This document shows, in pieces, positions 31,023 through 39,500 of a DNA stretch of 64,000 bases. The number at the start of each line of letters is the position of its first letter. Within the stretch, counting starts at the first letter, position 1. The notes under the pieces are model-generated. The model made no database searches. It was not told the DNA's origin and worked only from the letters and a program-made list of their open reading frames with translations. The stretch spans positions 1 to 64,000 of the forward strand of contig SFJE01000012.1 of the NCBI GenBank assembly GCA_004555175.1, given 5' to 3'. The DNA is from Lentisphaeraceae bacterium. Its GTDB lineage: Bacteria > Verrucomicrobiota > Kiritimatiellia > RFP12 > DVOR01. Both the position numbers and the translations under genes were made by a program.

Positions 31023-32150
31023 ATGTTTGACCGCGATGCCATCGTTGCGCGTTTGACCAAGCTCCAGACGAGCTTGGAGGAGATGCGTGCCTACCTGAAG
31101 ATTGACGAGCGCCAAGCCCGATTGGATGCCGCTGAGGCCAAGCAGGCCGAGCCCGGCTTTTGGGATAACCCCGAGGCCGCGCGGGGCGTGATTGCCGAGG
31201 GCAATGCCGAAAAGGCCTTCATCTATCCCTTCAACGACTTGACCAGTGCCATTGAGGAGGGCGAGATGGCCCTGGAGATGGCCGATGCCGAAGCCCCCGG
31301 TGAAGAGCAGGATTTGATGGCTGGCGAAGCCGAGACCGCACTCGAAAAGGCCGAAAAGCTGGAAGATAAGCTGCGCTTGCAGTCGCTCCTCTGTGGCAAG
31401 CTCGATGCGTGCAATGCGATTTTGACCTTGCACTCTGGCGCTGGCGGCACGGAGGCGTGCGACTGGGCATCGATGCTCTACCGGATGTATCAGATGTATG
31501 CCGAGGATGCAGGCTTCGAGGTGGAAGTGCTGGATCTGCAGCCGGGTGATGAGGCGGGCATCAAGAGCGTGATGTTTGTCATCAAGGGACCCTATGCCTA
31601 TGGCTACTTGAAGGCCGAGCGCGGGGTGCACCGGCTGGTGCGTATTTCGCCCTTCGATGCCGCCAAGCGCCGGCACACCTCCTTTGTCTCGCTGGATGTG
31701 GTGGCCGAAATCTCCGACGATGTGGATGTGGAGATTAAGGAAGAGGATCTGCGGGTGGATACCTACCGCTCTGGCGGCGCAGGCGGGCAGAAGGTTAATA
31801 AGACCGATTCGGCCGTGCGCCTGACCCACTTGCCCACGGGCATCGTGGTGGCCTGCCAGGTGGAGCGCTCGCAGCACCAGAACAAGGCGCGCGCAATGCA
31901 GGTCCTCAAGGCCAAGCTCTATGAACTGGAGATGGATAAGAAGCGCAAGGAGATGGAGCGCTTCTATGGCGACAAGGGCGAAATCGCCTGGGGCAGCCAA
32001 ATCCGCTCCTACGTCTTCCAGCCCTACACCATGGTCAAGGACCACCGTACCGGCCACGAGACGGCTAACGTGCAGGGGATGATGGACGGTAAGTACGTCC
32101 AGGGCTTTATTGAAGCCTACCTGAAGCAGCGCGCGCAAGATTCGCAGTAG
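31023..32150 (+). CDS. prfB: Peptide chain release factor 2
   Basis: Recognises UGA and UAA stop codons and triggers peptide release. The 375 residues contain the RF2 anticodon-like tripeptide SPF (in VRISPFDAAKRR, near residue 209) and the catalytic GGQ (SGGAGGQKVNKTDSAVR, near 251). The N-terminal helical domain is complete in one frame, so the programmed +1 frameshift that regulates many prfB genes is absent. The ribosome-binding site before ATG 31023 is weak. The pyrophosphorylase gene starts 29 bases after the stop and is probably co-transcribed. Confidence 0.95.
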   Translation: MFDRDAIVARLTKLQTSLEEMRAYLKIDERQARLDAAEAKQAEPGFWDNPEAARGVIAEGNAEKAFIYPFNDLTSAIEEGEMALEMADAEAPGEEQDLMAGEAETALEKAEKLEDKLRLQSLLCGKLDACNAILTLHSGAGGTEACDWASMLYRMYQMYAEDAGFEVEVLDLQPGDEAGIKSVMFVIKGPYAYGYLKAERGVHRLVRISPFDAAKRRHTSFVSLDVVAEISDDVDVEIKEEDLRVDTYRSGGAGGQKVNKTDSAVRLTHLPTGIVVACQVERSQHQNKARAMQVLKAKLYELEMDKKRKEMERFYGDKGEIAWGSQIRSYVFQPYTMVKDHRTGHETANVQGMMDGKYVQGFIEAYLKQRAQDSQ

Positions 32151-32179
32151 TTCTTAACAACAGAAAGGAAGTTTCGCTT

Positions 32180-33520
32180 ATGACGTACGAAGAAGCCAAG
32201 CAGGCGCTTGAGGCCAACGGTCAGCCCCAGGTGTTGCAGTTCTGGGAGAAGCTCGATGCCGCCGCGCAGGCCGCCTTGCTCGCGCAGATCGAGACGCTCG
32301 ACTTTGCCGCGATTGCGCGGATGCAGGAGATGCTTAAGCAGAGCGGGACCCCGGCTGCCGCCGCGGGCGCCTTCGAGCCGGCCGCTGTGGAAATCCCTGA
32401 GGGGGATGCCTTGGCCGCTTGCGTTGAGCAGGGCGAGGCGTTGCTCCGCGCCGGCAAGGTGGCGGTGCTGCTGGTGGCCGGTGGGCAGGGCTCGCGCCTG
32501 GGCTACGAAGGCCCCAAGGGTGCCTATCCGATTGGGCCGATTACCGATGCGCCGCTCTTTTGGTTCCACGCGCGCAAGATTCTCGGCCTCGACCGCACCT
32601 ACAACACGCATGTGCCCTTCTACATTATGACCTCCGAGACCAATGACGCGGCCACCCGCGCCCACTTCGAGGAGCACGACTACTTCGGCCTGCCGCGCGA
32701 AGATGTCTTCTTCTTCGTCCAGGGCATGTGGCCGGCGTTGACCCCCGAGGGGAAGATCATCCTTGATAAGCCCGGGCACATCTTCATGAGCCCCGATGGT
32801 CACGGTGGCACCCTCGCGGCCCTCGACCGCTCCGGCGCCCTGGCCGATATGGCCAAGCGCGGCATCGAGCAGGTCTTCTTCTTCCAGGTCGATAACCCGA
32901 TGGTTGAGATCGCCGATCCGGCCTTCGTGGGGCTGCACGCGGCCAAGGGTGCAGAGATGACCCTCAAGGTCTGCCTCAAGCGCGATGCGCATGAGGGGAT
33001 GGGCGTGGTGGTCGTGCGCGATGGGCACTTCGCGATGGTGGAATACTCCGAGCTCTCCGATGAGCAGATGGAGCGCACCAATCCCGATGGTTCGCTCTGG
33101 CTCGCCTACGGTTCGCCCGCCATTCATATGTTCTCCTACGCCTTCCTTAAGGCCGAGGCCGAGCGCAATATGCCCCTCCACCTCGCCCACAAGAAGATCG
33201 CGATGGTCAACGCCGCCGGTGAAGTCGTCAAGCCCGAAAAGCCCAACGGCTACAAGTTCGAGAAGTTCATCTTCGATGTCATCCCCAATGCCAAGCGGGT
33301 CTTCACCCTGGCCTTCGACCGCACGCAGGAGTTCTCCCCGGTGAAGAATGCCGAGGGCAACGACTCCCCGGCCACCGCCAAGCGTGACATTCAGACCAAG
33401 TGGCGCGCCTGGCTCGCCGAAGCCGGCATCTCCCTCCCCGAGGCCACCCCCGTGGAGATCGACCCGGCCTACGCCCTCAACGCCGCCCAGCTTAAGGCCA
33501 AGGGCCTGCGCATTAGCTAA
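32180..33520 (+). CDS. UDPGP-family UDP-sugar pyrophosphorylase (UAP1-like)
   Basis: A 446-residue cytoplasmic nucleotidyltransferase resembling eukaryotic UDP-N-acetylglucosamine pyrophosphorylase rather than bacterial GlmU. The nucleotide-binding loop is VAGGQGSRLGYEGPKGAYPI near residues 98-118. Further UDPGP-family segments are MSPDGHGGTLAAL and FFFQVDNPMVEIADPAF. It would make UDP-GlcNAc or UDP-glucose from UTP and the sugar-1-phosphate; sequence alone does not settle which. AAAGGAAG precedes ATG 32180. This gene type is known from PVC and Bacteroidota genomes. A very strong terminator follows. Confidence 0.88.
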   Translation: MTYEEAKQALEANGQPQVLQFWEKLDAAAQAALLAQIETLDFAAIARMQEMLKQSGTPAAAAGAFEPAAVEIPEGDALAACVEQGEALLRAGKVAVLLVAGGQGSRLGYEGPKGAYPIGPITDAPLFWFHARKILGLDRTYNTHVPFYIMTSETNDAATRAHFEEHDYFGLPREDVFFFVQGMWPALTPEGKIILDKPGHIFMSPDGHGGTLAALDRSGALADMAKRGIEQVFFFQVDNPMVEIADPAFVGLHAAKGAEMTLKVCLKRDAHEGMGVVVVRDGHFAMVEYSELSDEQMERTNPDGSLWLAYGSPAIHMFSYAFLKAEAERNMPLHLAHKKIAMVNAAGEVVKPEKPNGYKFEKFIFDVIPNAKRVFTLAFDRTQEFSPVKNAEGNDSPATAKRDIQTKWRAWLAEAGISLPEATPVEIDPAYALNAAQLKAKGLRIS

Positions 33521-33540
33521 GCGCGCGAAGTGGTAAACGA

Positions 33541-33580
33541 ACACGTGCGCGAGCGCCACTGGCGTTCGCGCACGTGTTTT
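33541..33580 (+). terminator. Long-stem terminator after the pyrophosphorylase gene
   Basis: A 17-bp stem with a single wobble pair (33541-33557 with 33561-33577), three-base loop ACT, then a short T run. Confidence 0.9.
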
Positions 33581-33692
33581 GATGGGGCGGGAGAACGCGG
33601 CGCGCTGGCGCACGCCGCGCGATCGGCGGGGCTTCCGCCTCTGCGTGGGTGGGCCGCGGGGACGCGGCCCGTCAAAACGTGCAAGCCGTGCC

Positions 33693-33780
33693 CGGCCTTC
33701 ACCTTGCACACCTTTCTGGGCGGCTAAAGCCACCCGCTACGATTAGCGCCTTCGCTTCGCTCGGCCTTCACCTTGCACAC
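33693..33780. repeat. Pair of 19-bp direct repeats in the rpmI upstream region
   Basis: CGGCCTTCACCTTGCACAC occurs at 33693-33711 and 33762-33780. The 330 bases from the terminator to rpmI hold no gene. The second repeat supplies TTGCAC with TATGCT 15 bp later (33794-33799), a weak promoter candidate for rpmI-rplT. Confidence 0.6.
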
Positions 33781-33910
33781 CGCACGCGTAAATTATGCTT
33801 GTATCTGCGGGTGGAGTTTGGTAAAATTCGCGGCCAAATCTGCTGAAGACGGCTTTCTGGCTGACTGCCGCCGACGCAGAGCGAACGAACAAAGGTAAAG
33901 GATTCACATC

Positions 33911-34105
33911 ATGCCTAAGATCAAGACCAAACGGTCTGCGACCAAGAAGTTCAAAATGTCGGCCACGGGCAAGGCTATGCGTACGCAGGGTGGCAAGCGC
34001 CATCTCAACGGGTACAAGTCCCGCGGCCGCAAGCGTAATCTCCGTGGTTCCGCTGTTGTTTACGAAGGCAATCAGAAGATGGTTGCCCGGATGCTGCAGG
34101 CCTAA
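33911..34105 (+). CDS. rpmI: Ribosomal protein bL35
   Basis: A 64-residue basic protein of the large ribosomal subunit. It starts MPKIKTKRSATKKFKMSATG and carries the HLNGYKSRGRKRNLRG segment typical of bL35. AAAGGA precedes the ATG. rplT follows 18 bases downstream. The usual upstream partner infC is absent from this position: a terminator and 330 gene-free bases separate rpmI from the previous gene. Confidence 0.97.
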   Translation: MPKIKTKRSATKKFKMSATGKAMRTQGGKRHLNGYKSRGRKRNLRGSAVVYEGNQKMVARMLQA

Positions 34106-34123
34106 CCTAGGAGGAAATGAACT

Positions 34124-34486
34124 ATGCGCGCTACTAATGCTGTTGCTTCCCGTGAACGTCGCCGCCGCCGCCTGAAACTCGCCCGCGGGTTTTATGGCGC
34201 TCGCAGCAAGCAGTTCCGCCTGGCCACCGAGGCCGTCGATCGCGCTCAGCGCCTTGCCACTTGGCACCGTAAGCTGCGTAAGCGTGACTTCCGCCAGCTT
34301 TGGATTGCCCGTATCAATGCCGCCGTGCATTCCATCGCCGATGCCAAGGTTCCGAACTACTCCCGTTTCATCGAGGGGTTGACGAAGGCCGGCATCTCGG
34401 TGAACCGCAAGATGCTCTCGGAGATCGCGATTGCGGACTTCGAAGGCTTCAAGGCGCTCGTTGCCAAGGCCGCCGCTGCGCTCTAA
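34124..34486 (+). CDS. rplT: Ribosomal protein bL20
   Basis: A 120-residue basic protein that binds 23S rRNA early in large-subunit assembly. The RRRRRLKLARGFYGARSKQF start, the LWIARINAAVH segment and the C-terminal SRFIEGLTKAGI region are standard for bL20. AGGAGG lies upstream of ATG 34124. It forms a two-gene unit with rpmI and is closed by a terminator. In other bacteria bL20 represses its own operon through the leader RNA; the leader here was not folded, so that is untested. Confidence 0.97.
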   Translation: MRATNAVASRERRRRRLKLARGFYGARSKQFRLATEAVDRAQRLATWHRKLRKRDFRQLWIARINAAVHSIADAKVPNYSRFIEGLTKAGISVNRKMLSEIAIADFEGFKALVAKAAAAL

Positions 34487-34516
34487 GTCGCAGCGTCAGC
34501 AACTGGATTCGCAATA

Positions 34517-34551
34517 AGGGCTTCCGGGAGACCGGGAGCCCTTTCTGTTTT
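34517..34551 (+). terminator. Rho-independent terminator after rplT
   Basis: An 11-bp stem with one wobble (34517-34527 with 34532-34542), GAGA loop, then TTCTGTTTT. Confidence 0.88.
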
Positions 34552-34646
34552 GGGGTGCACCGGCGCGCCTCGCCCTGTTCGGCCTTCACGCGAGCGATAG
34601 CGAGCACCTGCGCTTGTGCGGTGCGTGTGTGCACGGTTGGAAATTA

Positions 34647-34655
34647 TGATATACT
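34647..34655 (+). promoter_or_regulatory. Extended -10 promoter of the ilvA-to-ridA operon
   Basis: TGATATACT matches the extended -10 form TGnTATAAT with one substitution. The -35 position is poor, as is usual for extended -10 promoters. The same form occurs before gyrA. Confidence 0.6.
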
Positions 34656-34684
34656 GCGCGCAGTCCAAAGGAAAGTGTACGTAT

Positions 34685-35890
34685 ATGGCAAAGCTTTCGA
34701 TTGAGAATATCCGTCACGCCGCTGAGGTGTTGCGCGAGGTTGCACGGAAGACGGATATGATTTTTGCTCCGAAGTTATCGGCGCAGGCCGATGTTTGGCT
34801 GAAGACCGAGAATCTGCAGGTGACCGGTTCATTCAAGGTGCGCGGGGCCTACTACAAGATTTCCAAGTTGACCGAGGCGGAGTTGGCGCGCGGGGTGATT
34901 GCCTGCAGCGCGGGGAACCACGCGCAGGGGGTGGCCCTGGGCGCGCAGAAGCGCGGGGCCAAGGCGATTATTTGCATGCCTGATATTGCGCCGATTGCCA
35001 AGATTGAGGCGACCAAGAGCTATGGCGCGGAGGTGCGCTTAATTCCGGGCTCCTACGATGACGCAAGCGCCTACGCCCAGCGCCTCTGCAAGGAGAGGGG
35101 GATGACCTTTGTTCACCCCTTCGACGATCCGGATGTGATTGCCGGGCAGGGAACGGTTGGGCTGGAGATCTTGGAGCAGCTGCCGGAGGTGGATGCGGTC
35201 TTTGTGCCGATTGGCGGCGGCGGACTGATTTCCGGCGTGGCCTATGCCATCAAGCAGCTTAAGCCCGCCTGCAAGGTCTATGGCGTGCAGGCGGCCGAGG
35301 CGGCGAGTATGAAGCGCTCGATTGAGGCGCAGGATAAACTGACGCTGTTGACGGCGAACACCTTTGCCGATGGCATCGCGGTTAAGCACCCGGGGGACTT
35401 GACCTTCGAGACGGTGCAACAGTATGTCGATGGCATCGTCACGGTCTCGGAGGACGAGATTGCCGCGGCCATTCTCTTCCTAATTGAGCAGCGCAAGCTG
35501 GTCTGCGAAGGGGCGGGCGCGGTCTCGGTGGCGGCGATGATCTACGACAAGGTGCCAGAGCTGAAGGGGAAGAAGGTCTGCTGCCTGCTCTCGGGCGGCA
35601 ATATTGATGTGAACATCCTCAGCCGCGTGATCTATCGCGGTCTGTTGGCGAGCGGGCGGCGGGCGGAGATCCGCCTGACGCTGCCGGATAAGCCCGGGCA
35701 GCTGGCGAAGGTCTCGGAGATCGTCTCGCAGTGCGGCGGGAATGTGGTTGGCGTGAGCTACGGTCCCTCGGGGGTCGATACGGCGCTGGCTTCGTGCGTG
35801 CTCAATTTGCAGCTGGAGACGCGCAACTTTGAGCAGATTGGGCAGATTCACGGCGCCCTCGAGGCGCACGGGTACGTGCTCTTGCGCTAA
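34685..35890 (+). CDS. ilvA: Threonine ammonia-lyase with C-terminal ACT domain
   Basis: A PLP enzyme that deaminates threonine to 2-oxobutanoate, giving precursor for isoleucine. The PLP lysine is K51 in TGSFKVRGAYY. SAGNHAQG binds substrate and GGGGLISG near residue 178 holds the PLP phosphate. An ACT-like domain (TLPDKPGQLAKVSEIVSQCG) fills about residues 325-401, giving the shorter, one-ACT form. ATG 34685 is chosen because AAAGGAAA and the promoter lie upstream and the family start aligns there; the frame extends further up without need. It heads a run of ten tightly spaced genes that ends with ridA, whose product removes the reactive intermediate this enzyme releases. Confidence 0.93.
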   Translation: MAKLSIENIRHAAEVLREVARKTDMIFAPKLSAQADVWLKTENLQVTGSFKVRGAYYKISKLTEAELARGVIACSAGNHAQGVALGAQKRGAKAIICMPDIAPIAKIEATKSYGAEVRLIPGSYDDASAYAQRLCKERGMTFVHPFDDPDVIAGQGTVGLEILEQLPEVDAVFVPIGGGGLISGVAYAIKQLKPACKVYGVQAAEAASMKRSIEAQDKLTLLTANTFADGIAVKHPGDLTFETVQQYVDGIVTVSEDEIAAAILFLIEQRKLVCEGAGAVSVAAMIYDKVPELKGKKVCCLLSGGNIDVNILSRVIYRGLLASGRRAEIRLTLPDKPGQLAKVSEIVSQCGGNVVGVSYGPSGVDTALASCVLNLQLETRNFEQIGQIHGALEAHGYVLLR

Positions 35891-35902
35891 GGTCTGGCCA
35901 CG

Positions 35903-36631
35903 ATGCTCGAGTTCCTGGAAGCCAGCTTCCAATATGCACCCGGACGCGGCATCGTCGGGGCGAACCTCAAGGTTGCGCCCGGCGAGGTGTTGGGCGTGGT
36001 GGGGGGCAATGGTGCCGGGAAGTCGACCCTCTTGGGGTTGGCCGCAGCGGCGATGGTGCCGCAGTCGGGCGAGGTGCGCCTGTCGCTGACCGATTTGGCC
36101 GGGCGCACGCGGCGCTTCCGGACGGACGCGGGGCTGGCCTATCGGCGGCGGGTGGGCTATTTGACCGAGCTTGCGCCGGTCTATGAAGACCTCACGGTGG
36201 TGCGCTATCTGCGCTTTCGGGCCAAGGTGCGCGGGGAGCGCTTTTTGCGTATTCGCCGGCGGGTGAATGAGGCGCTTGAGCGGTGCGGGTTGGAGGCCTT
36301 GCGGCGTGAGCGGATTGGGCGGCTTTCGCTAGGTTTGCGGCGGCGGGTGGCCTTGGCCGATGCAATTTTGACGGTGCCGCCGGTGTTGGTGTTGGATGAT
36401 CCCTTTGCGGGGATTGACGCGGGGCAACGCGCGGTCTTCTCCCGGATGATTCGTGAGGTGGCCTCGCGCAGTCATGTGCTGATCAGTGGGCACGATCCGC
36501 AGTTGTTGGCTGCGTGCTGTACGAGTTTTTGCGTGGTTCGACAGGGGAAGTTGCTTCCCGAGCGGTTGACGGCGCAGGAGGCGCTGGCGGTGCTTAATCC
36601 GCCGCAGACCCAGGGGGAGCAGGAGGCGTAA
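35903..36631 (+). CDS. ABC transporter ATP-binding protein
   Basis: The 242-residue ATPase subunit of an ABC-2 type exporter. Walker A is GGNGAGKST (residues 34-42). The signature motif is the degenerate LSLGLRRRVALA in place of LSGGQ, as in GldA/CcmA-like ATPases. Walker B is VLVLDDPFAGID near residue 160. The residue after the Walker B aspartate is aspartate, where glutamate is usual (LDDP instead of LDEP), which could slow hydrolysis. The next gene, its membrane partner, starts with A of the stop codon overlap at 36631. The exported substrate is unknown. Confidence 0.88.
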   Translation: MLEFLEASFQYAPGRGIVGANLKVAPGEVLGVVGGNGAGKSTLLGLAAAAMVPQSGEVRLSLTDLAGRTRRFRTDAGLAYRRRVGYLTELAPVYEDLTVVRYLRFRAKVRGERFLRIRRRVNEALERCGLEALRRERIGRLSLGLRRRVALADAILTVPPVLVLDDPFAGIDAGQRAVFSRMIREVASRSHVLISGHDPQLLAACCTSFCVVRQGKLLPERLTAQEALAVLNPPQTQGEQEA

Positions 36632-37383
36632 TGGCACTGGGCATTATCATCCGCCGTGAGTTCTTCCAGCTGGCGCACTCGGTGCACGGCTTGGGGCCTT
36701 TGGGCTTGGCGCTGGCGGGCTCGGGAGGTTTGTTGGTGTGGTTTTTGCAGCGGGCGGAGGGGACGATGGAGACGCTGCCGGCGCTTTGGGGGTTATCAGC
36801 GGCGATTGGGTTGCCCTTTTTGGCAGCGGTGGCCGCTTCGCGCGGCTTTACGCAGGATCGCGAGGGGGGGATGTTGCGATTGATGTTCGCCACGCCAGTG
36901 CGTTCGCGCGGTTGGGTGTGGGGAAAGGTGTGGGCGGCCTGGGGGCTGTGTATGGTCTATCTGGGCGGCCTCTCCGTGGCGTGCTGGGTGCTGTTGCGGT
37001 GGCTCTTGCCAGAATCTGCGCAGGTGCCGTGGTCCTGGCTTGGCTTTCTCTTCGCCGGCGGCGCCCTGGCGGTGCAGGCGCTCTTTTGGAGTGCGCTCGG
37101 GACGTTGATTTCGCTCTTTTCGCGCAGTTCGGCCTCCACCTTCCTGCTTTCGCTCTTGGCGTGCGCCTTGGTGCCGCCGTTAATGTGCCGGGCGGGACGG
37201 CTTTTGACGCCGGGGGCAACGGTACAGTGGCCGTGGTTCCCCTTTCAGGCGATGGTCTACGATTGTGCCGGGGGCGTGCTGGATCTCCGCCTGTTGGTCG
37301 GGAGCTTGGCGATGACCGCGGTTTTCGTCTATGCTGCTGGGTTGGTCTTTGATGCCTTGCGGCTGTGTGCCACGGAGCGGTGA
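36631..37383 (+). CDS. ABC-2 type transporter permease
   Basis: A 250-residue inner-membrane protein with about six hydrophobic segments, starting near LGPLGLALAGSGGLLVWFL and ending near MTAVFVYAAGLVFDAL. The motif QDREGGMLRLMFATPVRSRGW between the second and third segments is the cytoplasmic coupling region seen in NosY/GldF-like permeases. It overlaps the ATPase gene by one base, so the two form one transporter. No substrate can be assigned. Confidence 0.85.
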   Translation: MALGIIIRREFFQLAHSVHGLGPLGLALAGSGGLLVWFLQRAEGTMETLPALWGLSAAIGLPFLAAVAASRGFTQDREGGMLRLMFATPVRSRGWVWGKVWAAWGLCMVYLGGLSVACWVLLRWLLPESAQVPWSWLGFLFAGGALAVQALFWSALGTLISLFSRSSASTFLLSLLACALVPPLMCRAGRLLTPGATVQWPWFPFQAMVYDCAGGVLDLRLLVGSLAMTAVFVYAAGLVFDALRLCATER

Positions 37384-37390
37384 GGGGCGG

Positions 37391-38320
37391 ATGGACGCAG
37401 TTCGCACAGGGCTCTTGCACGCGTTTGCCACTGGCCGTCCGGCGCAGGCCTACTTGATTGTGGGGCCGGTGCGGACGGCGGGGAGCGAGCTCGCCGAGTG
37501 GATTGGGCGGCAGTTGATCGGCGATGAGCCGACCATTGGCGAGCACGCCCACCCGGATATGCCCTGGTTTAAGCCCGAGAAGAAGAGCCGCATTATCAGC
37601 GTGGAGATGATGCGTGAGCAGATTTTGCCGATGGCCCAGCAATCCGCCCTCTGCGGCGGATGGAAGGTGCCGGTGATTGTCTCGGCAGATCGCCTGAAGG
37701 CTGAGGCCGCGAACGCCTTCTTGAAGACGTTGGAAGAGCCTCCACCAAAGACCCTTTTTCTGCTGTTGGTCGATGCCATGACCGATTTGCTGCCAACGAT
37801 CGTCTCCCGTTGCCAGGTGTTGCACTTGGAGGGGCAGCGGCGCTTGGATGAACCGTGGCGTGGGCAGCTCCTGGGGCTTCTTTCGGGGATTACCTCCAAG
37901 AGTGTCCTGCAAGATACGGCGCGGGCCGATGTGCTTTGCGCCATCCTTGATGATATGAACAAGAGCGCCGAGAAGCAGGTGCGCGAAGAGGCGAAGGAGA
38001 ATAGCGCTGTGCTTGAGGATAAGGAGGTCCTCGATGCGCTGGTTGGCGCACGGGCCAAAACTTGGCGCGCAGATTTGCTCTTGACGCTGGAACAGTGGAT
38101 GGGCGACTTGGTTCGCCTGGCCGCCTCCGCCGGTTCGCCCGAGGCGCCAACGCTCTCCTTCCCCTCGTATGCTCCCGCGCTCGCTGCTCGGGCCAAGGTT
38201 TACCCCCTCGCGAAGCTGTTGGAAAACCTGACCATGCTCGAGCAGCTCTCCATTCAACTGGAGCGCAACATCGCCCCGGCGCAGGTCCTCCCTTACTGGC
38301 TTGACCGCTTCTTCCTCTGA
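37391..38320 (+). CDS. holB: DNA polymerase III delta' subunit
   Basis: A 309-residue clamp-loader AAA+ subunit. The P-loop is degenerate (VGPVRTAGSELAEWI), as expected for delta', which does not hydrolyse ATP. HPDMPWFKPE, the sensor-like RLKAEAANAFLKTLEEPP and LPTIVSRCQVLHLEG are delta' family segments. No zinc-binding cysteine set is visible. ATG 37391 follows the permease stop by seven bases, with GAGGGG just before it. It is embedded in an operon of metabolic and lipid genes, where it probably just shares transcription. Confidence 0.88.
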   Translation: MDAVRTGLLHAFATGRPAQAYLIVGPVRTAGSELAEWIGRQLIGDEPTIGEHAHPDMPWFKPEKKSRIISVEMMREQILPMAQQSALCGGWKVPVIVSADRLKAEAANAFLKTLEEPPPKTLFLLLVDAMTDLLPTIVSRCQVLHLEGQRRLDEPWRGQLLGLLSGITSKSVLQDTARADVLCAILDDMNKSAEKQVREEAKENSAVLEDKEVLDALVGARAKTWRADLLLTLEQWMGDLVRLAASAGSPEAPTLSFPSYAPALAARAKVYPLAKLLENLTMLEQLSIQLERNIAPAQVLPYWLDRFFL

Positions 38321-38334
38321 CGAAAGGAATTGTG

Positions 38335-38775
38335 ATGAAACTCTTGTTACTCAATGGCCCAAATCTGCGCTTGCTCGGCACGCGCGAGCCGGAGATTTAC
38401 GGGCGCTTTTCCTTGGCCGATGCCGAAGCATTGGCACGCGAAACGGCCCACCGTTTGGGGGCGGAACTGGATGTCTTCCAGAGTGATGTGGAGGGCGAAT
38501 TGGTCTCGAAGGTTGGTGCGGCGCGCGGGGTCTACGATGGCTTGATTATCAATCCTGCGGCCTACACGCACACCTCCGTGGCACTGCGTGATGCGATTGC
38601 CGCGAGCGAGTTGCCGGCGGTGGAGCTGCACATTTCCAATACGCATCGGCGCGAAGCCTTCCGCCAGGTGTCCTATACCGCGCCGGTATGCGTGGCGCAG
38701 TTGATGGGTTTTGGTCTGCAAGGCTATGCGCTGGCCGTGGAGGGTCTAGTGGCCCACCTCAAGGCAAAGCAGTAA
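38335..38775 (+). CDS. aroQ: Type II 3-dehydroquinate dehydratase
   Basis: Dehydrates 3-dehydroquinate in the shikimate pathway. At 146 residues it is the normal length of the type II dodecameric enzyme. Key residues visible are NGPNLRLLG at the start, the catalytic tyrosine Y22 in EPEIYG, INPAAYTHTS, and the catalytic histidine in VELHISNTHRRE near residue 100. ATG 38335 is chosen over GTG 38332 directly before it because AAAGGA is then seven to eight bases away. Confidence 0.95.
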   Translation: MKLLLLNGPNLRLLGTREPEIYGRFSLADAEALARETAHRLGAELDVFQSDVEGELVSKVGAARGVYDGLIINPAAYTHTSVALRDAIAASELPAVELHISNTHRREAFRQVSYTAPVCVAQLMGFGLQGYALAVEGLVAHLKAKQ

Positions 38776-38789
38776 GCGGAGGAACGTGA

Positions 38790-39500
38790 ATGACAGAGAT
38801 GATCGGTTATACGTTGGTGGCGCTCGCTGCGCTTGTGCCGGCCTACCTGCTCGGGGCGGTGCCCTTTGGGTTGATAATCGCCAAGAGCCGTGGGGTTGAC
38901 CTGCGCAACAGCGGGAGCAAAAATATTGGCGCTACCAATGTCTTTCGCTGCGTGGGCGCGAAGTGGGGCATTCTTGCCTTCTTGCTCGATATGCTCAAGG
39001 GCTTTGCCGGGGTCTACTGCGCGCTCTTGCCGCTGACGTGGGGCGCAGAAATCCCGGCCGACCGCCTTTTGCTCCTGCGCGTCTTGTGCGGCACGGCGGC
39101 GATGCTCGGGCACATCTTCCCCATTTACCTGCGCTTTAAGGGCGGCAAAGGCGTGGCCACGGCGCTGGGGTTGCTCTTTGGCGTGGCCCCGCTCGCCGGG
39201 GGCATTGGCTTTGCCGGGTGGGCGGTTATCTTCCTGCTAAGCCGCTACGTCTCGCTGGCCAGCTGCTTGGCGGGGGTCATCGTAGCCGCCACCATCTGGT
39301 CGCCGCTCTATCCCTACGCCGGCTGCTGCGCTTCGCCCATCTGGTTCCGCGTGCTCATCACCATCCTGGCCGCTCTGGCCATCCTCAAGCACCGCCAGAA
39401 TATTGTTCGCCTGCTGAATGGCACGGAGAACCGCTTCGCCTTCACCGCCGCCCAACGCGCCGCCCGCGAGGCCGCGCGCAACGCCAAGGAGACGCTATGA
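38790..39500 (+). CDS. plsY: Glycerol-3-phosphate acyltransferase PlsY
   Basis: An inner-membrane enzyme that transfers the acyl group from acyl-phosphate to glycerol-3-phosphate. The 236 residues carry several hydrophobic segments and the family motifs SGSKNIGATNVFR, KGGKGVATALG and KHRQNIVRLLNGTE. CGGAGGAA precedes ATG 38790. Its TGA overlaps the ATG of gpsA, which makes its substrate, so the two steps are translationally coupled. Confidence 0.95.
   Translation: MTEMIGYTLVALAALVPAYLLGAVPFGLIIAKSRGVDLRNSGSKNIGATNVFRCVGAKWGILAFLLDMLKGFAGVYCALLPLTWGAEIPADRLLLLRVLCGTAAMLGHIFPIYLRFKGGKGVATALGLLFGVAPLAGGIGFAGWAVIFLLSRYVSLASCLAGVIVAATIWSPLYPYAGCCASPIWFRVLITILAALAILKHRQNIVRLLNGTENRFAFTAAQRAAREAARNAKETL

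Noticed and set aside
29478..32138. Long minus-strand frame (886 codons) opposite lysC and prfB
   Set aside because: Two well-identified genes occupy the other strand; the frame spans their intergenic terminator and matches no family.
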